Positions 24,870 to 32,024 of a stretch of 36,818 nucleotides of DNA are shown here, in pieces. A program made the position numbers and the translations under genes. Below the pieces are notes generated by a model that ran no database searches, had not been told where the DNA came from, and saw only the letters and a program-made list of their open reading frames with translations. This DNA is from an uncultured Granulosicoccaceae bacterium (GTDB taxonomy: Bacteria > Pseudomonadota > Gammaproteobacteria > Granulosicoccales > Granulosicoccaceae), in contig CALISD010000113.1 of assembly GCA_938041955.1 (NCBI GenBank), positions 1-36,818 of the forward strand. Direction: 5' to 3'. Positions within the stretch are counted from its first letter, which is position 1. Each line of letters starts with the position of its first letter.

Positions 24870-26866
24870 AACTCCCCCGCATTAAGTCTGCCCCCTGGCC
24901 TCTGTCATTTAAAGTATGCGCTGCCCTGGTTTGCACCATGGTTGCCGTAACTCTCATTGCAGTAAAACTGGATGACAAATATCGTCAACAAGAATTAAAT
25001 GATGAGCTCAAACAGCAGAGTTATCTGATCCTTAAACTGATATCAGCTGGAGCGCTGGAATCAGTCATCATGGAAGATGTCCCTATGCTCTTCTCTATCG
25101 TGCGCGAAACCACAGCACTGGACCCGCACCTGACATCTTTGGTAATCAGTAACGAGTCTGGTCAAACTATGGCGCAATGGAATCGTGCCGACTACACCAG
25201 CACTTCATCAACCGCTGTCTTCGAACAGACTATCCATTACGAATCCGAATTTTTCGGCACTGTGAAAGCACAGTGGGACCCTGTCGGCCTGGCCGAAAAA
25301 GTGGATAAACGATTGGCACGCGGGCGCAAAACCCTCATGTACGCGTTGCTATGTCTGACGTCCTTAAGCTTGCTGTTACTGCATGTGTTGGTGGCGTCAC
25401 CAATCTACCAACTTACCAGTAGATTAAGAACTATTTCCGGCGGACATACTTCAGACAAACTGAAAATACAAAGTTCAAAAGAGATGTCGTTGTTAGCAGA
25501 TGCTGTGAATATTCTAGATACCACTTTACATGAATCCAGAATGCTGACAACAGAACTCGAACACCAGGCCACACACGACTCTTTAACCGGGATAAAAAAT
25601 CGGCCTGCATTTGAAACCGCACTCAAAGAGCGACTTCAGAGTCGACACACCGAGAGCGCCGATGACGTCCTGATCTATTTTGATCTCGATCAGTTCAAGG
25701 TCATCAACGATACCTGCGGGCACGCAGCGGGCGACGATTTACTGATGCAGCTTTCAGCAACTCTGTCATCTTTATTTAGACCAGACGATATATTTGCACG
25801 ACTTGGGGGCGACGAGTTCGCTGTATTGCTGTATTCGACTAACATGCAGGAAGCGCAGGCTATCGCTGAAAACGTACGTGCTTTAACACAAGCACAACGC
25901 TACGTACACCAGGACCGCGCTTTCATCATCGGCGCCAGTATCGGGATTGTCTGCATTTCGGAAGTCGATGAGAGCGCAAAAAGAATCATGACAGCCGCAG
26001 ACGAGGCTTGTTATGCAGCGAAAGATGCAGGTCGAAACCGAGTCCACGTATATCAGGAAAACGATGATGAATTAAGCCAGCGCCGCGGTGAAATGGGATG
26101 GATTCCAAGAATTCATGAAGCACTGGAATCGTCGAATCTGATTCTTTATGGACAGGCAATCGAACCCACAACCCCTGCTCTTACAGATTCTCTTCATATT
26201 GAGATACTGATTCGTATGCTTGGACACAACGGTGACATCATACCCCCCGGTGCTTTTCTTCCGGCAGCTGAGCGTTACGGCATTATGCCGAAAATAGACC
26301 GCTGGGTTTTCAGTAATACATTGCGTTGGATGGAACAACAACAAGAAAATGGCAGCGCAGTTCCTGTTTGCGCAATCAATGTGTCCGGCACATCGATGAG
26401 CGACGTCATGTTTAGAAATTTTCTGCTTGAAGAGCTATCGGAAACCAGTGTTCCAACATCTAATATTTGTCTTGAGATGACAGAAACTGCGGCTGTCTCG
26501 CAACTATCCAGCGCCATTGAATTCATGACAACAGTAAAGAATGCCGGATGCCAGTTTGCATTGGATGATTTTGGTTCCGGAATGAGCTCGTTTAACTACT
26601 TGAAGAACATGCCGGTAGACTTCGTCAAAATAGACGGAGCTTTTGTCAGCCCGTTAATGAGTGATGAAACCTGCGTCGTTATGGTTCGAGCCATCGGTGA
26701 TATTGCTCGCGTCATGGGTATAAAAACAATCGCAGAATTTGTCGAAAACGACGATATTCGCAATAGGCTGGCTGAACTCGGCATTGACTATGTACAAGGG
26801 TATGGGATCGGCAAACCTCAAGCGTTATCAAACTTCGATCAAACCGCTGTTCGTCGCGCAGCATAA
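24866..26866 (+). CDS. Membrane-bound GGDEF-EAL protein (c-di-GMP synthesis/breakdown)
   Basis: A 666-residue signalling protein that starts with GTG overlapping the previous stop. Two membrane segments (about 12-33 and 155-172) enclose a periplasmic sensor region of some 120 residues, followed by a HAMP-like linker. The GGDEF domain is intact (RLGGDEF, Gly314-Phe318) and carries the inhibitory RxxD site (Arg305-Asp308). The EAL domain has E446-I-L in place of E-A-L but keeps the later catalytic motifs (NVSG, EMTET, DDFGSGMSSFNYLK, KIDGAFV, AEFVEN, GYGIGKPQ). Both activities are therefore possible. The upstream PhnD-like protein probably docks on its periplasmic domain. Output would be motility or biofilm behaviour. 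Confidence 0.92.
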   Translation: MKLPRIKSAPWPLSFKVCAALVCTMVAVTLIAVKLDDKYRQQELNDELKQQSYLILKLISAGALESVIMEDVPMLFSIVRETTALDPHLTSLVISNESGQTMAQWNRADYTSTSSTAVFEQTIHYESEFFGTVKAQWDPVGLAEKVDKRLARGRKTLMYALLCLTSLSLLLLHVLVASPIYQLTSRLRTISGGHTSDKLKIQSSKEMSLLADAVNILDTTLHESRMLTTELEHQATHDSLTGIKNRPAFETALKERLQSRHTESADDVLIYFDLDQFKVINDTCGHAAGDDLLMQLSATLSSLFRPDDIFARLGGDEFAVLLYSTNMQEAQAIAENVRALTQAQRYVHQDRAFIIGASIGIVCISEVDESAKRIMTAADEACYAAKDAGRNRVHVYQENDDELSQRRGEMGWIPRIHEALESSNLILYGQAIEPTTPALTDSLHIEILIRMLGHNGDIIPPGAFLPAAERYGIMPKIDRWVFSNTLRWMEQQQENGSAVPVCAINVSGTSMSDVMFRNFLLEELSETSVPTSNICLEMTETAAVSQLSSAIEFMTTVKNAGCQFALDDFGSGMSSFNYLKNMPVDFVKIDGAFVSPLMSDETCVVMVRAIGDIARVMGIKTIAEFVENDDIRNRLAELGIDYVQGYGIGKPQALSNFDQTAVRRAA

Positions 26867-26870
26867 AAAT

Positions 26871-26890
26871 CAAGGTGGCTGACTACCTTG
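26871..26890 (+). terminator. Weak hairpin after the GGDEF-EAL gene
   Basis: A 6-bp stem (CAAGGT, 8-base loop, ACCTTG) begins five bases after the stop codon, without a T run. Listed only because of its position. Confidence 0.3.
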
Positions 26891-27113
26891 CAGGCTGTCT
26901 AAAACAATGGTGGATCAGATACTGGTTTTCAACCATCACATGCAACAAAGCGTTTTACCATCAGCGTCTGATGCACAATAAAAGAAAGCAACAAGACATC
27001 CCTGCCCGACAGGCGCTAGCATATGCAATCTGTCGATTATCAGGCCAGCTGCCAACTACCCGAGTATCTATCTGGAGTATCCGCACACAGCAGCGTAGTC
27101 ACCCGGCAGTTCG

Positions 27114-27575
27114 TCACTCCCAACTCGAACTACCCGGCCCTGCCTTCAAGCCAATGTCTTGCGGTTTAAGTGCCCGCCCGTCAACACTATGGGGGGACAT
27201 CGGTGCGATTGGCTTGCCGGTATTCTTTTCAAAAAAAATTGTGCGAGCACCTTTGGGGTTTGCCATGTACTTGTCGCCCCAGTGCGTTATCGACAACATA
27301 ATCGGTTGAAGATGCACGCCTTTCCTGGTCAACAAATACTCGGAAGACTTTCCATCAATTGCACGCTTTTCCAAAATGCCCTGATCGACTAAACGCTTAA
27401 GCCGTTCAGTCAATACGTTTCTCGACATTCCAGTCTGCAAGAACTCTTCGAATCGATTCACTCCCCGAAACGCGTCCCGCAGGATAAGCAGCGTCCAGCG
27501 CTCACCGATGATCTCAAGCGTCTGCGCAATTGAGCAGTTCATATGCGCGAAAGATTTATATTTCATGGGGGCCAT
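27114..27575 (-). CDS. HxlR family transcriptional regulator
   Basis: This small winged helix-turn-helix regulator (153 residues from the ATG at 27575) has the HxlR hallmark order: a conserved cysteine (MNCSIAQTLEIIGERWTLLILRDAF), the recognition region (FEEFLQTGMSRNVLTERLKRLVDQGIL) and the wing (YLLTRKG). The cysteine is where redox- or electrophile-sensing members are modified. A TTG twelve bases upstream and an ATG nine bases downstream are alternative starts, none with a good ribosome binding site. It is divergent from the conserved membrane protein at 27645, whose promoter overlaps a palindrome next to this start, so it probably represses that gene and itself. Confidence 0.9.
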   Translation of the reverse strand: MAPMKYKSFAHMNCSIAQTLEIIGERWTLLILRDAFRGVNRFEEFLQTGMSRNVLTERLKRLVDQGILEKRAIDGKSSEYLLTRKGVHLQPIMLSITHWGDKYMANPKGARTIFFEKNTGKPIAPMSPHSVDGRALKPQDIGLKAGPGSSSWE

Positions 27576-27578
27576 TAT

Positions 27579-27609
27579 ACTTGACAAGTTTTCTCAAACA
27601 ACTAATAAT
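27579..27609 (+). promoter_or_regulatory. Promoter with overlapping palindrome (HxlR operator)
   Basis: TTGACA (27581-27586), 17-base spacer, AATAAT (27604-27609): a near-consensus sigma-70 promoter pointing at the membrane-protein gene. The 11-base palindrome ACTTG-A-CAAGT (27579-27589) covers the -35, as expected for repression by the adjacent HxlR protein. Confidence 0.65.
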
Positions 27610-27644
27610 AAGTTTTTTGATTGAACTTATATACGGGACAACCC

Positions 27645-28349
27645 ATGCTTGTAGGTCACTTTTCAACCGCTTTAGTCGCCAACCAAAAAGTTCCAGCAGG
27701 CAGTCTGTTGTTTTTTCTCGTTATATCTCAACTGCAAGATATCTTGTGGACGCTGTTGCATTATCTTGGCCTGGAAGTCACGACACCCACTGACGTTTTA
27801 GACACAACATTGCAAGGCATGACTGTCGACATGCTCTACAGCCATGATTTAATGCCGCAAATATTCTGGATGGCCGTGGCGTTCTTACTGGGTAAGTTAT
27901 TGTTTAAAAGCAACAAGGTGGGCGTGACCGCGGCAATAGTGGTGTTCGGACATTTCGTATTGGATCTTGTTTCAGGGCATCCGCACCATGTATTTGGAGC
28001 TGACTCAATTGATATCAGTCTTGGCTTATACGCCAGCAATGCCTATCTGGCCGTTGGCATAGAGGCGGTATTCACCGCGGTCGTTATGGCGTATTTTTTT
28101 AGTCAAGAGTCTAAAAATGGAATTCAACGCACAGGCATTAATAGAAAATCCATTATCGCTCTGTTTATATTCGGAATAGTATTCATGTTGTTTATTGCCA
28201 CAACCTCAGTTCGGGACTGGTTTGGTATTCCTGCATTTGACTTAGGGTTTGCGACCACAATGCCCAACTTAATATTCACTTACGCTGCAATCCTATTGTG
28301 CCTTTTGTATCTGGTGCCTAAGAAAACCGTTAGCTTGGAGCGTCACTAA
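27645..28349 (+). CDS. Conserved multi-pass membrane protein of unknown function
   Basis: A hydrophobic protein (234 residues from the ATG at 27645) with about six membrane segments. Conserved-looking polar residues lie in or next to them: VGHFSTALVANQ at the N-terminus, QDILW, LYSHDLMPQ, and FGHFVLDLVSGHPHH. I know this pattern from uncharacterised bacterial membrane proteins sometimes labelled metal-dependent hydrolases, where histidines and aspartates could bind a metal; no activity is established. A TTG at 27621 opens a longer frame but would leave only a few bases of leader after the predicted transcription start, so 27645 is preferred. It is divergent from and probably controlled by the HxlR gene. 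Confidence 0.8.
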   Translation: MLVGHFSTALVANQKVPAGSLLFFLVISQLQDILWTLLHYLGLEVTTPTDVLDTTLQGMTVDMLYSHDLMPQIFWMAVAFLLGKLLFKSNKVGVTAAIVVFGHFVLDLVSGHPHHVFGADSIDISLGLYASNAYLAVGIEAVFTAVVMAYFFSQESKNGIQRTGINRKSIIALFIFGIVFMLFIATTSVRDWFGIPAFDLGFATTMPNLIFTYAAILLCLLYLVPKKTVSLERH

Positions 28350-28363
28350 ACATTGGAAAATCT

Positions 28364-28392
28364 GCAGCTGGTAGAAAGTTGATACCAGCTGC
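28364..28392 (+). terminator. Perfect stem-loop after the membrane-protein gene
   Basis: A 10-bp perfect stem (GCAGCTGGTA, 9-base loop, TACCAGCTGC) lies 15 bases beyond the stop codon. A T run is absent, so termination may need Rho or the hairpin may only stabilise the transcript. Confidence 0.5.
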
Positions 28393-28753
28393 GTCGTACA
28401 ATCGACTGGCGGGCTACACTGGCGCATAGCTCACCCATAAATGAGTGAATAGGCTCCCCTGGAAGCCGGGACTGCAGCCCCACCCCCGAAATGACATCCG
28501 TCACTACACCAGCACATTAAGTCCTTTTTTGATTGATATGCCCTTCACCCCGAAACGCTCAAGGACAAAATCTCAATGGCCTCAATAGCGGGGCTCACTT
28601 CAATGTACTGCTCAATACCAGATTCGATCAGCCACTCAGTATTCGCGCTGAAATACTCATTCTGATACAGCCCTTCTCGCACGCCGAATCAATAGTCCGA
28701 GCCACCCCGGACCCTCAAATCAAGCTAAATCAGCAAAATACGAATTGGTACGG
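28393..28753. other. Gap before the GbsR-cydAB promoter, no recognised gene
   Basis: About 360 bases between the hairpin after the membrane-protein gene and the promoter of the next operon. A short frame (28533-28757) is not protein-like. No repeat or RNA gene was recognised. Confidence 0.35.
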
Positions 28754-28803
28754 TTGAAACAGGCACCTCTTCACGTTACATTAGTTTCAGTAATTACTGA
28801 AAC
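28754..28803 (+). promoter_or_regulatory. Promoter and 20-bp palindromic operator of the regulator-cydAB operon
   Basis: TTGAAA (28754-28759), 17-base spacer, TACATT (28777-28782): a good sigma-70 promoter. One base later begins a perfect 20-base palindrome, GTTTCAGTAATTACTGAAAC (28784-28803), covering the expected transcription start. This is the layout of a self-repressing operon, with the GbsR/MarR-type protein as the probable binder. It also argues that translation starts at 28820, not at the upstream GTG-type start at 28745. Confidence 0.75.
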
Positions 28804-28819
28804 AACCGAAATAATAGAA

Positions 28820-29380
28820 ATGAAGAACCTGGAACCGTCGATACAAGCTTTTATACTGCACTTTGGCGAGATGGGCAGTCATTGGGGAATCAACCGCACT
28901 GTCGGTCAGATCTATGCCCTGCTATACGTATCAGATGCGCCTTTAAATGCCGAGCAGATTACCGATGCACTGGGGCTTTCCCGCTCTAACGTGAGCATGG
29001 GCCTGAAAGAATTGCAGTCATGGCGCCTGGTGCAGTCGCAACACTTACCTGGCGACCGCAAAGACTACTTCTCCACCCCGGAGAACGTGCTTGATATCGC
29101 TCTCACGTTACTGGAAGAACGGCGTAAGCGTGAACTAGACCCTACCCTTACGTTGCTACGTCAGACGCTAATGGAAAAGCCAGGCTCGGAAAAGGAAAAA
29201 CATGCACACGAGCGGATGCAGCAAATGTGCGATCTGATGGAACAGGTATCTGACTGGGCAGAAGATTTACAACGTTTGAGCCGTACCGATTTGGAACTTC
29301 TATTGAAGTTTGGCAATAAGATACCGCGGCTACTGGAAATGAAAGGCAAACTTTCGATCATGGGTAAAAAGAAAAGGTAA
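28820..29380 (+). CDS. GbsR/MarR family transcriptional regulator
   Basis: A 186-residue winged-helix regulator. MGSHWGINRTVGQIYALLYVSDAPLNAEQITDALGLSRSNVSMGLKELQSWRLVQ is the characteristic GbsR-type DNA-binding domain. It is followed by a helical C-terminal half (EERRKRELDPTLTLLRQTL; LMEQVSDWAEDLQRLS) for dimerisation. The ATG at 28820 lies 17 bases after the palindromic operator; the longer frame from 28745 would include the operator itself. It precedes the oxidase genes by four bases after its stop. It likely represses its own operon and releases it on a respiratory or chemical cue that the sequence does not reveal. Confidence 0.88.
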   Translation: MKNLEPSIQAFILHFGEMGSHWGINRTVGQIYALLYVSDAPLNAEQITDALGLSRSNVSMGLKELQSWRLVQSQHLPGDRKDYFSTPENVLDIALTLLEERRKRELDPTLTLLRQTLMEKPGSEKEKHAHERMQQMCDLMEQVSDWAEDLQRLSRTDLELLLKFGNKIPRLLEMKGKLSIMGKKKR

Positions 29381-29384
29381 CTAA

Positions 29385-30740
29385 ATGGACGCGTTGGTTC
29401 TGGCACGTATACAGTTCGCCGCTAATATCTCTTTTCATATTCTGTTTCCTACCATCACTATCGCACTCGGCTGGATGCTGCTGTTTTTCAAAATCCGCTT
29501 TAAACGCACTGGTGATGAAGGATGGATGGCTGCCTATCGTTTCTGGGTAAAAGTATTTGCACTCACTTTTGCCCTGGGTGTCGTTAGCGGCATCACGATG
29601 TCTTTTCAGTTTGGCACCAACTGGCCGGGCTATATGCAAACGGTTGGCAATGTTGCAGGTCCTCTATTGGCGTACGAGGTACTGACAGCGTTTTTTATGG
29701 AAGCCACGTTTCTGGGGATCATGTTGTTCGGCACTCACCGTGTGCCATCGTGGCTACATACAGTGGCTACCGCGCTGGTAGCTGTCGGTACTACCATGTC
29801 TGCATTCTGGATCATCGTACTCAACTCCTGGATGCACACCCCGGCCGGATTTGAAATGATTGATGGCGAGGCGCATGTGACTGACTGGGCAGCGGTCATC
29901 TTTAACCCGTCGATGCCTTATCGCCTTAGCCATATGTTGATCGCATCGGCACTGACGGCCTGCTTTCTTGTTGCCGGCCTTTCTGCTTATCGTGTACTAC
30001 GTGGTGATCAATCAGTCGGGCTACGCAAAGCGATGAAGACAGCAATTTATGCCGCCGCAATATTTATCCCCTTGCAAATTGCTGTGGGTGATATGCATGG
30101 TTTAAATACACTGGAACATCAACCGCAGAAAATAGCCGCTATGGAAGGCGTCTGGGAGACAGAAAGGCGCGCTCCATTGTTGTTGTTCGCCATACCCGAT
30201 GAAGCAGCACGAGAAAACAAATTCGAAGTGGGTATACCGGGATTAACCAGCTTGATACTTACTCATGATATTAACGGGGAGATAGCAGGCTTAAACAGCT
30301 TTGAAACCCACCCACCCGTGGCGCCACTGTTTTTTGGCTTTCGAATTATGGTCGGCGTCGGCTTGTTGATGTTGCTGGTGTCATGGTTTTGCAGCTGGCG
30401 CTTGTTGCGCTATCGTGAACTACCGCCGCTGGCACTTAGGGCGCTGGTAGCGATGACCTTCTCTGGCTGGGTCGCAACACTTGCAGGCTGGTACGTAACA
30501 GAGATTGGACGTCAACCTTGGCTCGTACAGGGCGTCCTGACTACCAAGGCCGCGGTGTCGGCTACAACCGCGCCAAATGTCGCTACTTCTCTGACCATAT
30601 ACCTAACGCTATATGCAACGTTATTAGTCGCTTTTGTTTTCACACTATTTCATCTCGCGCGGCAGGCGGAAGCGGCAGACAAAAAGCAACCAAACGCTAT
30701 ACATACCGCAACGTCAACGCCGATCGGGGTCGTCACATGA
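29385..30740 (+). CDS. cydA: Cytochrome bd-type ubiquinol oxidase subunit I (short Q-loop, cyanide-insensitive type)
   Basis: A 451-residue inner-membrane subunit carrying the haems. The N-terminal ARIQFAANISFHILFPTITIALGW includes the haem ligand His18; SHMLIASALTA holds the second conserved histidine; and FGFRIMVGVGLLM holds the methionine ligand region. The Q-loop (GVWETERRAPLLLFAIPDEA and following) is short, as in the CioA/cyanide-insensitive branch rather than the long-loop E. coli CydA. The enzyme reduces oxygen with quinol at high affinity without pumping protons. The ATG is four bases after the regulator's stop, with AAAAGG before it, so expression is coupled to the GbsR-type regulator. 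The stop overlaps the cydB start (ATGA). Confidence 0.92.
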   Translation: MDALVLARIQFAANISFHILFPTITIALGWMLLFFKIRFKRTGDEGWMAAYRFWVKVFALTFALGVVSGITMSFQFGTNWPGYMQTVGNVAGPLLAYEVLTAFFMEATFLGIMLFGTHRVPSWLHTVATALVAVGTTMSAFWIIVLNSWMHTPAGFEMIDGEAHVTDWAAVIFNPSMPYRLSHMLIASALTACFLVAGLSAYRVLRGDQSVGLRKAMKTAIYAAAIFIPLQIAVGDMHGLNTLEHQPQKIAAMEGVWETERRAPLLLFAIPDEAARENKFEVGIPGLTSLILTHDINGEIAGLNSFETHPPVAPLFFGFRIMVGVGLLMLLVSWFCSWRLLRYRELPPLALRALVAMTFSGWVATLAGWYVTEIGRQPWLVQGVLTTKAAVSATTAPNVATSLTIYLTLYATLLVAFVFTLFHLARQAEAADKKQPNAIHTATSTPIGVVT

Positions 30741-31738
30741 GCGCTATACCAGACAGCTACCTACCAGTTATTTTTCTTGGCCTGATGGGACTATCGATGT
30801 TGCTATATGCAATATTGGATGGCTACGATCTGGGCACCGGCATTCTAATGATCGGTCGCGGCGAATCACATCGCGATCAAATGATCGCATCCATCGGGCC
30901 GTTTTGGGACGCCAATGAAACCTGGTTGGTACTTGGCGTCGGCATATTGCTGGTGGCTTTTCCAACAGCTCACGGACTGATACTCACGTCAGTGTATTTG
31001 CCAGTCGCGCTCATGCTGGCGGGTTTGATCTTGCGCGGAGTAGCGTTTGATTTTCGTGCCAAGGCAAATATTAAACACAAGGGACTTTGGGATCGCGTTT
31101 TCATTTTTGGCTCGCTACTCGCCACATCAACTCAAGGGTACATGCTCGGTCTGTATATCACGGGCTTTAATGATTCCGGGTCGACCACACTATTCGCTCT
31201 GCTCAGCGCGTTATGCGTAACCAGTGCATACACACTGATGGGCGCATGTTGGCTAATACTTAAAGCCGAAACTGAACTACAGGCTTATGCCATTCGCTGT
31301 GCCAGACGTTGCCTGATACTGACAGCCATTGGACTGCTGGCACTATCCATCGTAAACCCGTTGATTAGCGCTGAAACAATGAGTCGCTGGTTCGGTTTCC
31401 CGCAAACTTTGTATCTGGCACCGTTACCACTGGCGACTATCGCACTACTGCTTATGCTGCACAAACTACTGGCTTCTATAGAGCCCGGAGACAGTCGTGA
31501 AGCCAAGCCGTTGTTATACACCATTGGCATTTTCGTGCTCTCATTCGCAGGCCTGGCGTATAGCTTCTTTCCGATGATCGTACCGGGGCAACTCACTGTA
31601 TGGGAAGCCAGTAGCGCGCCGGAGTCACTGCGTGTCATCTTGTGGGGCTGTGTATTCGTACTGCCAACAATACTTGCTTACACAGCATTGTCCTACTATA
31701 TATTTCGCGGTAAATTGACAGCGCTTACTTATTACTGA
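30737..31738 (+). CDS. cydB: Cytochrome bd-type ubiquinol oxidase subunit II
   Basis: A 333-residue membrane subunit paired with CydA. The family opening (LPVIFLGLMGLSMLLYAILDGYDLGTGIL), the conserved GPFWDANETWLVLGVGILLVAFP and RGVAFDFRAK segments, and the C-terminal FSFFPMIVPGQLT-like stretch (YSFFPMIVPGQLTVWEA) are all present. The frame is open back to 30518 inside cydA, but the ATG at 30737, overlapping the cydA stop, gives the standard N-terminus. No cydX-like small gene was found downstream, which is usual for the cyanide-insensitive type. Confidence 0.93.
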   Translation: MSAIPDSYLPVIFLGLMGLSMLLYAILDGYDLGTGILMIGRGESHRDQMIASIGPFWDANETWLVLGVGILLVAFPTAHGLILTSVYLPVALMLAGLILRGVAFDFRAKANIKHKGLWDRVFIFGSLLATSTQGYMLGLYITGFNDSGSTTLFALLSALCVTSAYTLMGACWLILKAETELQAYAIRCARRCLILTAIGLLALSIVNPLISAETMSRWFGFPQTLYLAPLPLATIALLLMLHKLLASIEPGDSREAKPLLYTIGIFVLSFAGLAYSFFPMIVPGQLTVWEASSAPESLRVILWGCVFVLPTILAYTALSYYIFRGKLTALTYY

Positions 31739-31975
31739 TTTATATCTACACTTAAAATCAAAACTCCGCGCGATTGGCAGGTGATACTCATTAGGTCGGA
31801 TCTCAATATTGACTCATAGGGTCTATGACCTCTGACTCAAATCTTCTGAAAAGTAAGCCGGTCCTCTTGTGTGATGATGAAAGTCTAATAAAATAGAGTA
31901 GTCGATATAAGCTTCTCGATTCGATACAGTGCCGCACACATACATGCTCCGTTAAAAGCGTATCAACTCAAAATC

Positions 31976-31996
31976 AACCCGGCACGCAGCCGGGTT
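31976..31996 (-). terminator. Rho-independent terminator of the metalloprotease gene
   Basis: An 8-bp GC-rich stem (AACCCGGC, loop ACGCA, GCCGGGTT), 28 bases beyond the protease stop. On the minus strand it is followed by GATTTTGAG, a modest T run, so it fits termination of the leftward protease transcript. Confidence 0.65.
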
Positions 31997-32024
31997 AATT
32001 CACACAATTAGAGTAGTTTACTCG

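Noticed and set aside
30518..30736. Extension of the cydB frame upstream of its ATG
   Set aside because: It lies inside cydA, and the ATG overlapping the cydA stop gives the family N-terminus.
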